A stretch of 5,268 nt of DNA. It comes from Micromonosporaceae bacterium (GTDB lineage: Bacteria; Actinomycetota; Actinomycetes; Mycobacteriales; Micromonosporaceae). The stretch lies in NCBI GenBank assembly GCA_019690055.1, contig JADGGF010000329.1:1-5268 (forward strand). The letters run 5' to 3'. The notes below the pieces were generated by a model. It was not told where the DNA came from. It made no database searches and saw nothing but the letters and a program-made list of their open reading frames with translations. Made by a program: the position numbers and the translations under genes. Below are positions 1 through 5,268 of the stretch, piece by piece (position 1 is the stretch's first letter; each line of letters opens with the position of its first letter).

Positions 1-27
1 CCCGGCGGCCAGCCTGGACGTCCGCCA

Positions 28-42
28 CCGCCGGCCAGGCGG
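28..42 (-). terminator. weak GC hairpin downstream of the histidine kinase gene
   Basis: CCGCC at 28-32 can pair with GGCGG at 38-42 around a five-base loop, 20 bases past the kinase stop codon. There is no T-run on either side, so it is at most a poor intrinsic-terminator candidate, and such short pairings are common by chance in GC-rich DNA. I see no gene in bases 1-62. Confidence 0.2.
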
Positions 43-62
43 CCGACTGTACGAGCGCGACG

Positions 63-1409
63 TCACGACGACCGCCGGCCCAGCTCGACCCGGAACCGCG
101 CCCCACCGCCGGGCCGGTCCAGGACGGTCGCCCGACCACCGTGACTCTCCGCGAGCCGGGCCACGATGGCCAGGCCGAGCCCGGCGCCGTCGGTGTCCCC
201 CCGGCGTTCGGCGGTCGAGCCACGCACGAAAGGCCGGAAGATGAGCTCTCGGTTCTCCGGCAGCACACCCGGGCCGTCGTCGTCGACCTCGATCACGTTG
301 TACCCCCCTTCCTGGTACAGCCGGACGGCGACCACCCCGCCCCCGTGGCGCTCGGCGTTCTCGAGCAAGTTGCCCAGGATCTGCTCCACCCGACGGGCGT
401 CGGCCAGCCAGGTGGCGTCGCCCTCGCGGTCGAGGACGGTGACGACGGCCGGGTCGATCTCCCGCCGTTTGCACAGGTCGCGAGCCAGCGCGAGGACGTC
501 CACATCGGACAGGTCGAGCTCGCTCTCCGCGCGGGTGATCTCCAGCAGATCGGTGACCAGCTGCTGGAACCGGCCGACCTCCTCGACCACCAGGCGGGCG
601 GCGTCGGCGGTGCGGGCGTCGAGCTGGTGCTGGCGCCGTTCCAGCACCGCCGCGGCGTTGGCGAGCGTCTGCAGGGGTGAGCGCAGCTCGTGGCTCACGT
701 CAGCGGCAAAACGTCGATCACGTTCGATTCGCTGCTGGAGCTGGTCGACCATGTTGTTGAACGAGGCGGCCAGCCGCTCCAGATCGGGCTCGGCCTGCGG
801 GTCCAGCCGGGCGTCCAGGTCGCCGGCGGCGATGCCCTGGGCCGCCTCCGCCACCGAAGCCAGCGGTCGCAGCGCGCGCCGTCCCGTGTACCAGCCCAGC
901 GCGGCGCCGGCGAGCGTCACGCCGCCGGCGACCAGCGTCAGCACGAGCCCGATCTGGCGGAGATTGTTGTCCAGTTCCCGCAGCGACACGATCTCGTAGT
1001 ACTGGGTGGTTGCCAGCGGGATGCCGATGATCATCACCGGACCCTGCGGGGTGTGCACGATCTGCCGGGCCGCCTGCCCACCCTCGACCATCGCCGCAAG
1101 GTCCCTCGGGATGTCCACGCCGGCGACGTCGAGCCGGTACGGCGTGCCGGCCACGACCAGCACGGGCGTACGGCCGCGGCCCGGGTTGAACGAGCTGAGC
1201 ACCTGGACGTAGTCGGTCCCTGGATCGCCGATGCGGGCCTCGACGTAGGACGCGTCGTAGTAGGCCGTGCGCCACACGACGTTGCGGCGCTCGTCGAGCA
1301 GCGAGCTGCGGATGAACTGGTAGGACAGCGTGGCGATCGCGGTGGACAGCACCAGGGCGCCGACGGCGACCGTCGTGCTGACCCGGGCGCGCAGACCGAG
1401 ACGCGGCAT
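63..1409 (-). CDS. HAMP-containing sensor histidine kinase (MtrB/AfsQ2/CseC-like)
   Basis: Membrane sensor kinase of 448 aa that autophosphorylates on a histidine and passes the phosphate to the regulator encoded just upstream. Layout: TM1 about residues 12-32; extracytoplasmic sensor about 35-150 of no family I can name with certainty; TM2 about 152-175; HAMP about 172-225; HisKA with FAADVSHELRSP, phospho-accepting H240; HATPase_c with N-box NLLENAERHG (N347, N351), G1 box DDDGPG (D378), F-box FRPF (391-394) and G2 box GAGLGL (408-413). All catalytic boxes are present, so the enzyme should be active. The ATG start at 1409 overlaps the regulator's TGA by one base (TGATG), indicating translational coupling. 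The frame stays open 65 codons further upstream, but that stretch is Arg/Ala/Pro-rich and lies inside the regulator gene, and the ATG directly precedes the basic segment and TM1. Stop is TGA. The stimulus is unknown. Proximity to ktrBA hints at ion or envelope stress, which is inference. Confidence 0.95.
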   Translation of the reverse strand: MPRLGLRARVSTTVAVGALVLSTAIATLSYQFIRSSLLDERRNVVWRTAYYDASYVEARIGDPGTDYVQVLSSFNPGRGRTPVLVVAGTPYRLDVAGVDIPRDLAAMVEGGQAARQIVHTPQGPVMIIGIPLATTQYYEIVSLRELDNNLRQIGLVLTLVAGGVTLAGAALGWYTGRRALRPLASVAEAAQGIAAGDLDARLDPQAEPDLERLAASFNNMVDQLQQRIERDRRFAADVSHELRSPLQTLANAAAVLERRQHQLDARTADAARLVVEEVGRFQQLVTDLLEITRAESELDLSDVDVLALARDLCKRREIDPAVVTVLDREGDATWLADARRVEQILGNLLENAERHGGGVVAVRLYQEGGYNVIEVDDDGPGVLPENRELIFRPFVRGSTAERRGDTDGAGLGLAIVARLAESHGGRATVLDRPGGGARFRVELGRRSS

Positions 1410-2083
1410 CAACGCTGCAGCTTGTAGCCGAGGCCCCGCACCGTCACCAGCCGCCGGGGGGAAGCGGTGTCGTCCTCGATCTTCTGCCGGAGCCGACCGA
1501 CGTGGACGTCGACCAGGCGCTCGTCGCCGAACTCGTACTCCCACACGCGCTGCAGCAACTGCTGGCGGGACAGCACCTGGCCGGCGTGGGCGCCGAGCTC
1601 GCACAGCAGCAGGAACTCGGTGCGGGTCAGCGGCACCGGCTCGCCGCGCAGCCGTACCTCGCCCGCGTCGGCCCGGATCTCCAGGTCGCCGACCACGATG
1701 GTGCCCGGACTGGACTGGCCGCCCCGGTTGCGCCGGCGGACCGCCCGCATCCGCGCGGACAGCTCCTTGATGGCGACCGGCTTGACCAGGTAGTCGTCGG
1801 CCCCGGCCTCCAGCGCGGCGACGATGTCGTGCGTGTCATCACGGGCGCTGACCACCACGATGGTCGCGTCCCCGTCCCGCCGGAGTTGCCGTACGCACTC
1901 GAAGCCATCGATACCGGGCAGCATGAGGTCGACCAGGACGGCCTCGGCGGGTTCAGCGCGGTGGGCGGCGAGCCCCTCCTCCGCGGTCGCCGATCCCCGC
2001 ACCTTGTAGCCCTCGTCCTCGAGCGCCATCATCAACGAGCGCCGGATGCGGTCGTCATCCTCGATTACGAGTACCCCGCTCAT
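1409..2083 (-). CDS. OmpR-family response regulator (AfsQ1/MtrA/CseB-like)
   Basis: Cytoplasmic DNA-binding response regulator of 224 aa, the normal OmpR/PhoB length. Receiver domain about residues 3-115: acidic pocket E8-D9-D10, phospho-acceptor D52 in VDLMLPGIDG, switch residues S79 and Y98, and invariant K101-P102. A short Arg-rich linker (about 111-122) leads to a winged-helix Trans_reg_C domain about 128-222, with a recognition-helix region around DERLVDVHVGRLRQKIE and the wing ending RGLGYKL. The K-P-V turn, rather than the common K-P-F, and the overall pattern resemble Streptomyces AfsQ1 from memory, but orthology is not shown. The ATG at 2083 follows a weak GGA about 5-8 bases upstream; two other ATGs nearby (2093, 2096) are out of frame. 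It is cotranscribed with the kinase. The 120-bp region before it carries GTCAC/GTGAC half-sites that could be its own operator. Confidence 0.95.
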   Translation of the reverse strand: MSGVLVIEDDDRIRRSLMMALEDEGYKVRGSATAEEGLAAHRAEPAEAVLVDLMLPGIDGFECVRQLRRDGDATIVVVSARDDTHDIVAALEAGADDYLVKPVAIKELSARMRAVRRRNRGGQSSPGTIVVGDLEIRADAGEVRLRGEPVPLTRTEFLLLCELGAHAGQVLSRQQLLQRVWEYEFGDERLVDVHVGRLRQKIEDDTASPRRLVTVRGLGYKLQR

Positions 2084-2121
2084 GGCTGTCCATCATGCCG
2101 GGCAAGGCCGTGATCGCGCTC

Positions 2122-2163
2122 GTCACGTGACCCGTCCCACCGGTCAATGGTGACGCTTGTCAC
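2122..2163 (-). promoter_or_regulatory. GTCAC/GTGAC half-site cluster before the regulator gene, putative operator
   Basis: Two palindromic elements lie 40-80 bp upstream of the response-regulator start. GTCACGTGAC (2122-2131) is a perfect 10-bp palindrome. GTGAC-gctt-GTCAC (2150-2163) has two inverted half-sites 4 bp apart. GTCACGT also occurs directly repeated (2122-2128 and 2159-2165). A -35-like TTGACC on the minus strand (2142-2147) lies between them, but I find no convincing -10 at the right distance. AfsQ1 in Streptomyces is known to bind GTnAC-n6-GTnAC, and MtrA uses related GTCAC-type sequences. Here the half-sites match but the spacings (0 and 4) do not. An operator for the adjacent regulator is inferred, not proven. 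Confidence 0.4.
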
Positions 2164-2171
2164 GTTGACGA

Positions 2172-2190
2172 CAGACGGATCGATCCGCTG
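2172..2190 (-). terminator. hairpin after ktrA, possible terminator or operator
   Basis: A perfect 12-bp palindrome CGGATCGATCCG (2176-2187) is flanked by CAG (2172-2174) and CTG (2188-2190). This allows a seven-pair stem with one bulged A (2175) and a TCGA loop, beginning about 13 bases past the ktrA stop. No T-run follows on the minus strand, so rho-independent termination is uncertain. It could instead be a protein-binding palindrome belonging to the regulator's control region. Confidence 0.3.
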
Positions 2191-2203
2191 CCTCGGTCGG
2201 CGG

Positions 2204-2878
2204 CTACTCCATCTCGGCGAAGCGTTCCAGATTGGGGACGGGGCCGACCGCCACGATGGTGTCGCCGTACATGAGCACCGTGTCGCCGTGCGCGGCCTCG
2301 AACCGGGCGCCCGGTCCGGCCGCCTCGCGCTTCACGGCGACGATCGTGACGTTCATCTGGGCCTGGATGCCCGACTCGCTCAGCGTGATGCCAACGAGGT
2401 CCCGAGGCGGCTTCATCTTGATCATGGCGAAGTCGTCGTCGAGCTCCACGTAGTCGAGCAGCCGGCCGGTGAGCACGTGGGCCAGGCGTTCGCCCATGTC
2501 GTGCTCGGGGAGCACCACGTGGTGAGCGCCGACCCGCGCCAGGATGTCCCGGTGCTGTTGGCTGATCGCTTTGGCCCAGATGTCCGGGATGCCCAGATCG
2601 GAGAGCAGGCCAACGGTGAGGATGCTCGCTTGGATGTCCGAGCCGATGGCGCAGACCACGTGCCGGAAGTCCGGCACGCCGAGCTGGCGCAGCGCCTCGA
2701 TGTCGGTGGAGTCGGCGACCGCTATGTTGCCGAGCTGGTTCGCCAGCGCGGCCACGGTCTTCTCGTTGCTGTCGATGCCCAGCACCTCGGTCCCCTGCTC
2801 GGTGAGCTGCAGGGCCAGAGCCCTCCCGAAACGGCCCAGACCGATGACGACGACCGGGTCGGTGGTGCGGTCAGCCAA
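2204..2878 (-). CDS. ktrA: KtrA/TrkA-type RCK regulatory subunit of K+ uptake
   Basis: Cytoplasmic gating subunit, 224 aa, with a single RCK unit like KtrA (about 220 aa) rather than the double-RCK TrkA of E. coli. In this family an octameric ring binds ATP/ADP (or NAD(H)) and opens the membrane subunit. RCK_N (about 7-130) is a Rossmann fold with GLGRFG at 13-18 and the acidic end of beta-2 at D36 (GID). PEHDMGERLA contains E125, which matches the glutamate reported to bind a divalent cation in Bacillus KtrA. RCK_C is about 145-216. The start is TTG at 2878: it lies 7 bases behind the Shine-Dalgarno GAGGAGAGG and gives the expected N-terminus just before the first beta strand, and the next in-frame Met is residue 128. 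The gene overlaps ktrB by 8 bases, so the two are translationally coupled. Stop is TAG. Neighbours and motifs make the assignment secure; the Ktr versus Trk name is a judgement from length. Confidence 0.95.
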   Translation of the reverse strand: MADRTTDPVVVIGLGRFGRALALQLTEQGTEVLGIDSNEKTVAALANQLGNIAVADSTDIEALRQLGVPDFRHVVCAIGSDIQASILTVGLLSDLGIPDIWAKAISQQHRDILARVGAHHVVLPEHDMGERLAHVLTGRLLDYVELDDDFAMIKMKPPRDLVGITLSESGIQAQMNVTIVAVKREAAGPGARFEAAHGDTVLMYGDTIVAVGPVPNLERFAEME

Positions 2879-4262
2879 TGATCGTCCTCTCCTCGGGGCG
2901 GTCGTACCGGCGGGTCCGCTGGCGCAGCGCCAGCGCCGTGGCGACGGTGAGCGGGCCCACCCGACCGACGATCATCAGTATGGTGAGCAGCACGGTCGCC
3001 GCGTCGTTCAGGTCGCCCGTGATGCCGGTCGAGAGCCCTACCGTGGCGAAGGCGGACACCGCCTCGAACAGGACGCGGTCCAGGCTGTAGGGCGTGATCG
3101 CGAGCAGGATCAGGGTGGTGACCGCCACCGCGGCGATGCTCAGCAGCGCGACCGTGAGCGCCTGACGCTGGTTGTCCGCCGGGATGCGCCGCTTGCCGAC
3201 CAGCACGCTGGTCTCGCCGCGCACCTCCGCCCAGAGCACGAAGGCGAGCAGGCCGAACGTGGTCACCTTGATCCCGCCCGCCGTGCTGGCGCTGCCGCCG
3301 CCGATGAACATCAGCACGTCGGAGATGAACCACGTGGTCGGCCGCATCTCGCCCACGTCGACCGTGTTGAGTCCGCCGGAGCGGGTCATGGTGGTGTGGA
3401 AGAAGCCCGCCAGCACCTGCTGGCCCGGGTTCAGCCGGCCGAGCGTGGCCGGGTTCTTGATCTCGGCCAGCGTGATCGCGAGGGTTCCGAGGGCGAGCAG
3501 CGACGCCGAGACGATCACCGTGATCCGGGTGAGGACGGACCAGTTCTTCGGCCGCCAGCCGCCCCGTCGGCCGAGCTCGAAGACCACCGGGTACCCGAGC
3601 CCGCCGAGGATCACCGCGAACGCCAGAGTCAGGCAGATAACCGGGTCGCCGACGAACCGGGTCATGCTCTCCGGGTAGAGCGACAGCCCGCCGTTGTTGA
3701 ACGCGGAGACCGCGTGGAACACGCCGTCGTAGAGGGCGCGGGCCGGGGGCTCGCGGTAATAGAAGGACAGCCACACCGCGAGGATGATCGCGGCGATCGC
3801 CTCAGCCAAGAGCGCAAATGTGACGATGTCGCGCAGCAGGCGGCGGAGGTTGGTCAGGCTCACCGCCCGGGTCTCGGCCTGCGCGAGCAGCCGGCTGCGC
3901 AGGGCCAGCCGTCCGGAGACGATGACCGTCACCAGGGTCGCGAGCGTCATGATGCCCAGCCCGCCGACCTGCATCAGCGCGAGGATCACGACCTGCCCGA
4001 AGAGGGTCCAGTGGGTGCCGGTGTCCACCACGGCCAGACCGGTGATCGAGACCGCCGACGCCGCGCTGAACAGCGCATCGACCAGGCTCGTGTGGCGCCC
4101 GGGTGCGGTGGCGGCGGGCAGCATCAGCAGCGCTGTACCGACCACCACCAGGCCCGCGTAGGCGGCGAGGATCAGCCGGGCCGGGCGACGCACCCCGGAC
4201 GGAGTGCCGACTCTTCGGGCGCCCACCGGGGCGGGCGGCGAGGCGGTCTGACGTGTGCTCAC
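2871..4262 (-). CDS. ktrB: KtrB/TrkH-type potassium-translocating membrane subunit
   Basis: Integral membrane K+ (or Na+-coupled K+) transporter subunit, 463 aa, of the SKT superfamily: four M1-P-M2 repeats in one chain, normally a dimer sitting on a KtrA ring. All four pore loops are visible with their filter glycines: SITGL (G75), FNNGGLS (G192), GSASTAGGIK (G329) and FATVGLSTG (G409). The last M2 helix carries the conserved GRVGPLT with R434. Basic cytoplasmic N-terminus about 1-28; TM1 about 29-50. The GTG at 4262 is chosen because it opens the normal-length protein and follows a TAGCCT box. The frame runs 69 codons further upstream, but that part is Arg/Ala/Pro-rich repeat DNA with no membrane or domain signal. 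No clear Shine-Dalgarno precedes the GTG. The gene ends TGA, overlapping ktrA by 8 bases. The high residue match to KtrB filters makes function secure; ion coupling is not readable. Confidence 0.96.
   Translation of the reverse strand: MSTRQTASPPAPVGARRVGTPSGVRRPARLILAAYAGLVVVGTALLMLPAATAPGRHTSLVDALFSAASAVSITGLAVVDTGTHWTLFGQVVILALMQVGGLGIMTLATLVTVIVSGRLALRSRLLAQAETRAVSLTNLRRLLRDIVTFALLAEAIAAIILAVWLSFYYREPPARALYDGVFHAVSAFNNGGLSLYPESMTRFVGDPVICLTLAFAVILGGLGYPVVFELGRRGGWRPKNWSVLTRITVIVSASLLALGTLAITLAEIKNPATLGRLNPGQQVLAGFFHTTMTRSGGLNTVDVGEMRPTTWFISDVLMFIGGGSASTAGGIKVTTFGLLAFVLWAEVRGETSVLVGKRRIPADNQRQALTVALLSIAAVAVTTLILLAITPYSLDRVLFEAVSAFATVGLSTGITGDLNDAATVLLTILMIVGRVGPLTVATALALRQRTRRYDRPEERTIIG
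2886..2894 (-). promoter_or_regulatory. Shine-Dalgarno for ktrA inside the ktrB 3' end
   Basis: The minus strand reads GAGGAGAGG, then 7 bases, then the TTG at 2878. This purine-rich block encodes the Glu-Glu-Arg near the end of KtrB, so the last codons of ktrB double as the ribosome binding site of ktrA. It settles the choice of the TTG start. Confidence 0.75.
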
Positions 4263-4270
4263 TTCTGCGC

Positions 4271-4276
4271 AGGCTA
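4271..4276 (-). promoter_or_regulatory. -10-like TAGCCT box, possible leaderless ktrBA promoter
   Basis: The minus strand reads TAGCCT, then 8 bases, then the GTG start of ktrB at 4262. TAnnnT at this distance from a start codon is the usual arrangement of leaderless or near-leaderless actinobacterial genes, and it fits the lack of a Shine-Dalgarno. No good -35 is seen 17-18 bp further upstream. It is a short motif, so chance occurrence is possible. Confidence 0.45.
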
Positions 4277-4349
4277 GCGAACCGGGACGAGCCGCGGGTC
4301 GGGCCCCGCCGATCCGGCGCCCGCTCGGGCGGGCCGGCGTACGCCTCCC

Positions 4350-4412
4350 GGTGCGAGACCGACTGATCGAGGTGCGGGCCGTACGGCTCGGGGTGCGGGC
4401 CGCACGGCTGCG
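4350..4412. repeat. three degenerate 21-bp tandem repeats
   Basis: Three head-to-tail 21-bp units begin at 4350, 4371 and 4392. Each starts GGTGCG; the second and third agree at 18 of 21 positions, and the first and second at 14 of 21. The period is a multiple of three, so every reading frame through it shows seven-residue repeats. It lies in the gap between the dehydrogenase and ktrB. It could be regulatory, a slippage product, or the remnant of a coding tail. Confidence 0.65.
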
Positions 4413-4441
4413 CCCGCGGCGTACGTCGTCGGCGCCCGACC

Positions 4442-4494
4442 GGGCGTACGCCCACCCGTCAGGGCCCACCCGTCCGGCCGTACGGCTACCCGTC
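4442..4494. repeat. CGTACG palindromes and 14-bp direct repeat at the dehydrogenase 3' end
   Basis: GCCCACCCGTC occurs at 4450-4460 and again at 4464-4474, a 14-bp period. A third near copy (4486-4494, CTACCCGTC) includes the dehydrogenase stop codon. The 12-bp perfect palindrome GGGCGTACGCCC (4442-4453) and GCCGTACGGC (4477-4486) lie in the same stretch. Further palindromes of the same core are GGCGTACGCC (4336-4345) and GCCGTACGGC (4378-4387). The palindromes have no central loop, and no T-run follows, so this does not look like a standard terminator. Confidence 0.55.
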
Positions 4495-5268
4495 GGAGTG
4501 GAGGGTGAGGACCGCCGCGCCGGTGACCCGGTCGGCGGCGAGGTCGGCCAGCGCCCGGTCGGCCTCCTCGAACGGGTAGGGGACCGCGTGCACGTTCAGA
4601 CGGTGGCGGGCGGCGAAGGCCAGGAAGTCCCGGCCGTCGGCGCGGGTGTTGGCCGTGACGCTGGTCAGCGTCTTCTCCTGGAACAGGTGCCGGCGATAGT
4701 CCAATGTGGGCACATCGGTGCTGTGGATGCCGGCCACGACGACCGTGCCGCCCCGGTCGAGAGCCGAGAGCGCCACCGGCACCAGGTCGCCGACCGGGGC
4801 GAAGATGATGGCCGAGTCCAGCGGCTCGGGCGGGTTGTCCCAGGAGTCCCGGGCGGAGACGGCGCCGAGGTCGAGCGCCAGTTCCCGGGCTTCGGCCGAG
4901 CGCGTCAGCACGTGCACGCGCGCGCCCTGGGCCACGGCCACCTGCGCGGTGAGGTGAGCCGATCCGCCGAAACCGTAGATGCCCAGCCGTCCGCCGGGTG
5001 GCAGGTTGGCCCGGAGGAGCGCGCGGTAGCCGATGATGCCGGCGCACAGCAGCGGGGCGAGCTGCAGGTCGGAGTAGGTGTCGGGCAGGTGATAGGCGTA
5101 GGCGGCCGGTACGGTCGCGTACTCCGCGTAGCCGCCCGGCTCGTCCCACCCCGTGTACCGCGACGACGGGCAGAGGTTTTCCGCGCCCCGTCTACAGTAG
5201 ACACACGTGCCGCAGGTTTCCCGCAGCCAGGCGATGCCCACTCGGTCGCCGGGCGCCCACCCGCTCGT
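4486..5268 (-). CDS. zinc-dependent medium-chain alcohol dehydrogenase, N-terminus outside window
   Basis: Partial gene: 260 codons are visible and the frame runs off the window edge at 5268. Family members are about 330-345 aa, so about 80 N-terminal residues, including the catalytic Cys and Gly-His-Glu zinc ligands, are missing from view. The GTG at 5241 is an internal Val in GDRVGIAWL, not a start. In fragment numbering, the structural-zinc cluster CGTCVYC...C uses C19, C22, C25 and C33; C75 (LLCAGIIGYRAL) is the third catalytic zinc ligand; and the Rossmann nucleotide motif is GFGGSA at 99-104. After beta-2 comes T122-R123-S124 with no acidic residue, which favours NADP(H) over NAD(H) by inference. 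The substrate is unknown; it belongs to the general AdhA-like group of NAD(P)-dependent alcohol/aldehyde oxidoreductases. Stop is TAG. A 223-bp repeat-bearing gap and a separate promoter-like box argue against cotranscription with ktrBA. Confidence 0.93.
   Translation of the reverse strand, partial: TSGWAPGDRVGIAWLRETCGTCVYCRRGAENLCPSSRYTGWDEPGGYAEYATVPAAYAYHLPDTYSDLQLAPLLCAGIIGYRALLRANLPPGGRLGIYGFGGSAHLTAQVAVAQGARVHVLTRSAEARELALDLGAVSARDSWDNPPEPLDSAIIFAPVGDLVPVALSALDRGGTVVVAGIHSTDVPTLDYRRHLFQEKTLTSVTANTRADGRDFLAFAARHRLNVHAVPYPFEEADRALADLAADRVTGAAVLTLHSDG

Noticed and set aside
1410..1604. Upstream extension of the kinase reading frame by 65 codons
   Set aside because: The extension is Arg/Pro/Ala-rich, lies inside the regulator gene, and would displace the natural N-terminus before TM1. 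The TGATG overlap supports the ATG at 1409.
141..2113. Several plus-strand open frames of 100-280 codons opposite the kinase and regulator genes
   Set aside because: They are shadows of the minus-strand genes: Arg/Ser/Ala-rich or His/Asp/Gln-rich translations with no recognisable motif.
2544..4277. 577-codon open frame on the plus strand across ktrB and ktrA
   Set aside because: It lies wholly antisense to two securely identified genes. Its product is low-complexity, rich in Arg, Gln, His, Asp and Gly, with no domain. Long antisense frames are expected from the strong third-position G/C bias.
4428..4440. GTCGG-cgc-CCGAC hairpin as a terminator for the dehydrogenase gene
   Set aside because: Only five pairs with a three-base loop and no T-run. 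Such pairings are common by chance in sequence this GC-rich.
4263..4469. 69-residue N-terminal extension of KtrB
   Set aside because: It is Arg-rich sequence from repeat DNA with no membrane segment or similarity to the family. The GTG at 4262 gives the standard length and has a promoter-like box just upstream.
4274..5149. Long minus-strand frame overlapping the dehydrogenase
   Set aside because: It is an alternative frame of a gene with clear zinc and nucleotide motifs. Its product is Arg/Gly/Pro-rich without a domain, and its terminal heptad pattern comes from the 21-bp DNA repeat.

Overview
The window comes from a high-GC actinobacterium. Support for this is the strong G/C bias at third codon positions, GTG and TTG start codons, AfsQ1/MtrA/CseB-type two-component proteins, and long spurious open frames antisense to every gene. 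The lineage cannot be fixed further from sequence alone. All five genes lie on the minus strand, so transcription runs from high to low coordinates. I see no mobile element, CRISPR array, rRNA or tRNA.

In transcription order: (1) 5268-4486, the C-terminal three quarters of a zinc-dependent medium-chain alcohol dehydrogenase, cut by the window edge. (2) 4485-4263, an intergenic stretch with degenerate 21-bp and 14-bp repeats and five CGTACG palindromes, ending in a promoter-like TAGCCT box immediately before the next gene. (3) 4262-2871, a KtrB/TrkH-type potassium-translocating subunit. (4) 2878-2204, its single-RCK cytoplasmic partner KtrA/TrkA, which overlaps it by 8 bases and starts at TTG behind a strong Shine-Dalgarno sequence. 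(5) 2203-2084, a 120-bp gap with a hairpin and a cluster of GTCAC/GTGAC half-sites. (6) 2083-1409, an OmpR-family response regulator. (7) 1409-63, its sensor histidine kinase, joined by a one-base TGATG stop/start overlap. The final 62 bases hold no gene I can support.

KtrB and KtrA together form a nucleotide-gated, cation-driven K+ uptake system used in osmotic and pH adaptation. The two-component pair directly downstream is a membrane sensor with a roughly 115-residue extracytoplasmic domain plus a DNA-binding regulator. The half-sites before the regulator resemble the GTnAC elements known for AfsQ1/MtrA-like regulators, so autoregulation is plausible. Whether the pair senses K+ or osmotic conditions, or controls ktrBA, is only suggested by adjacency. 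The region is mostly ordinary. The two intergenic stretches are the parts most worth a second look.
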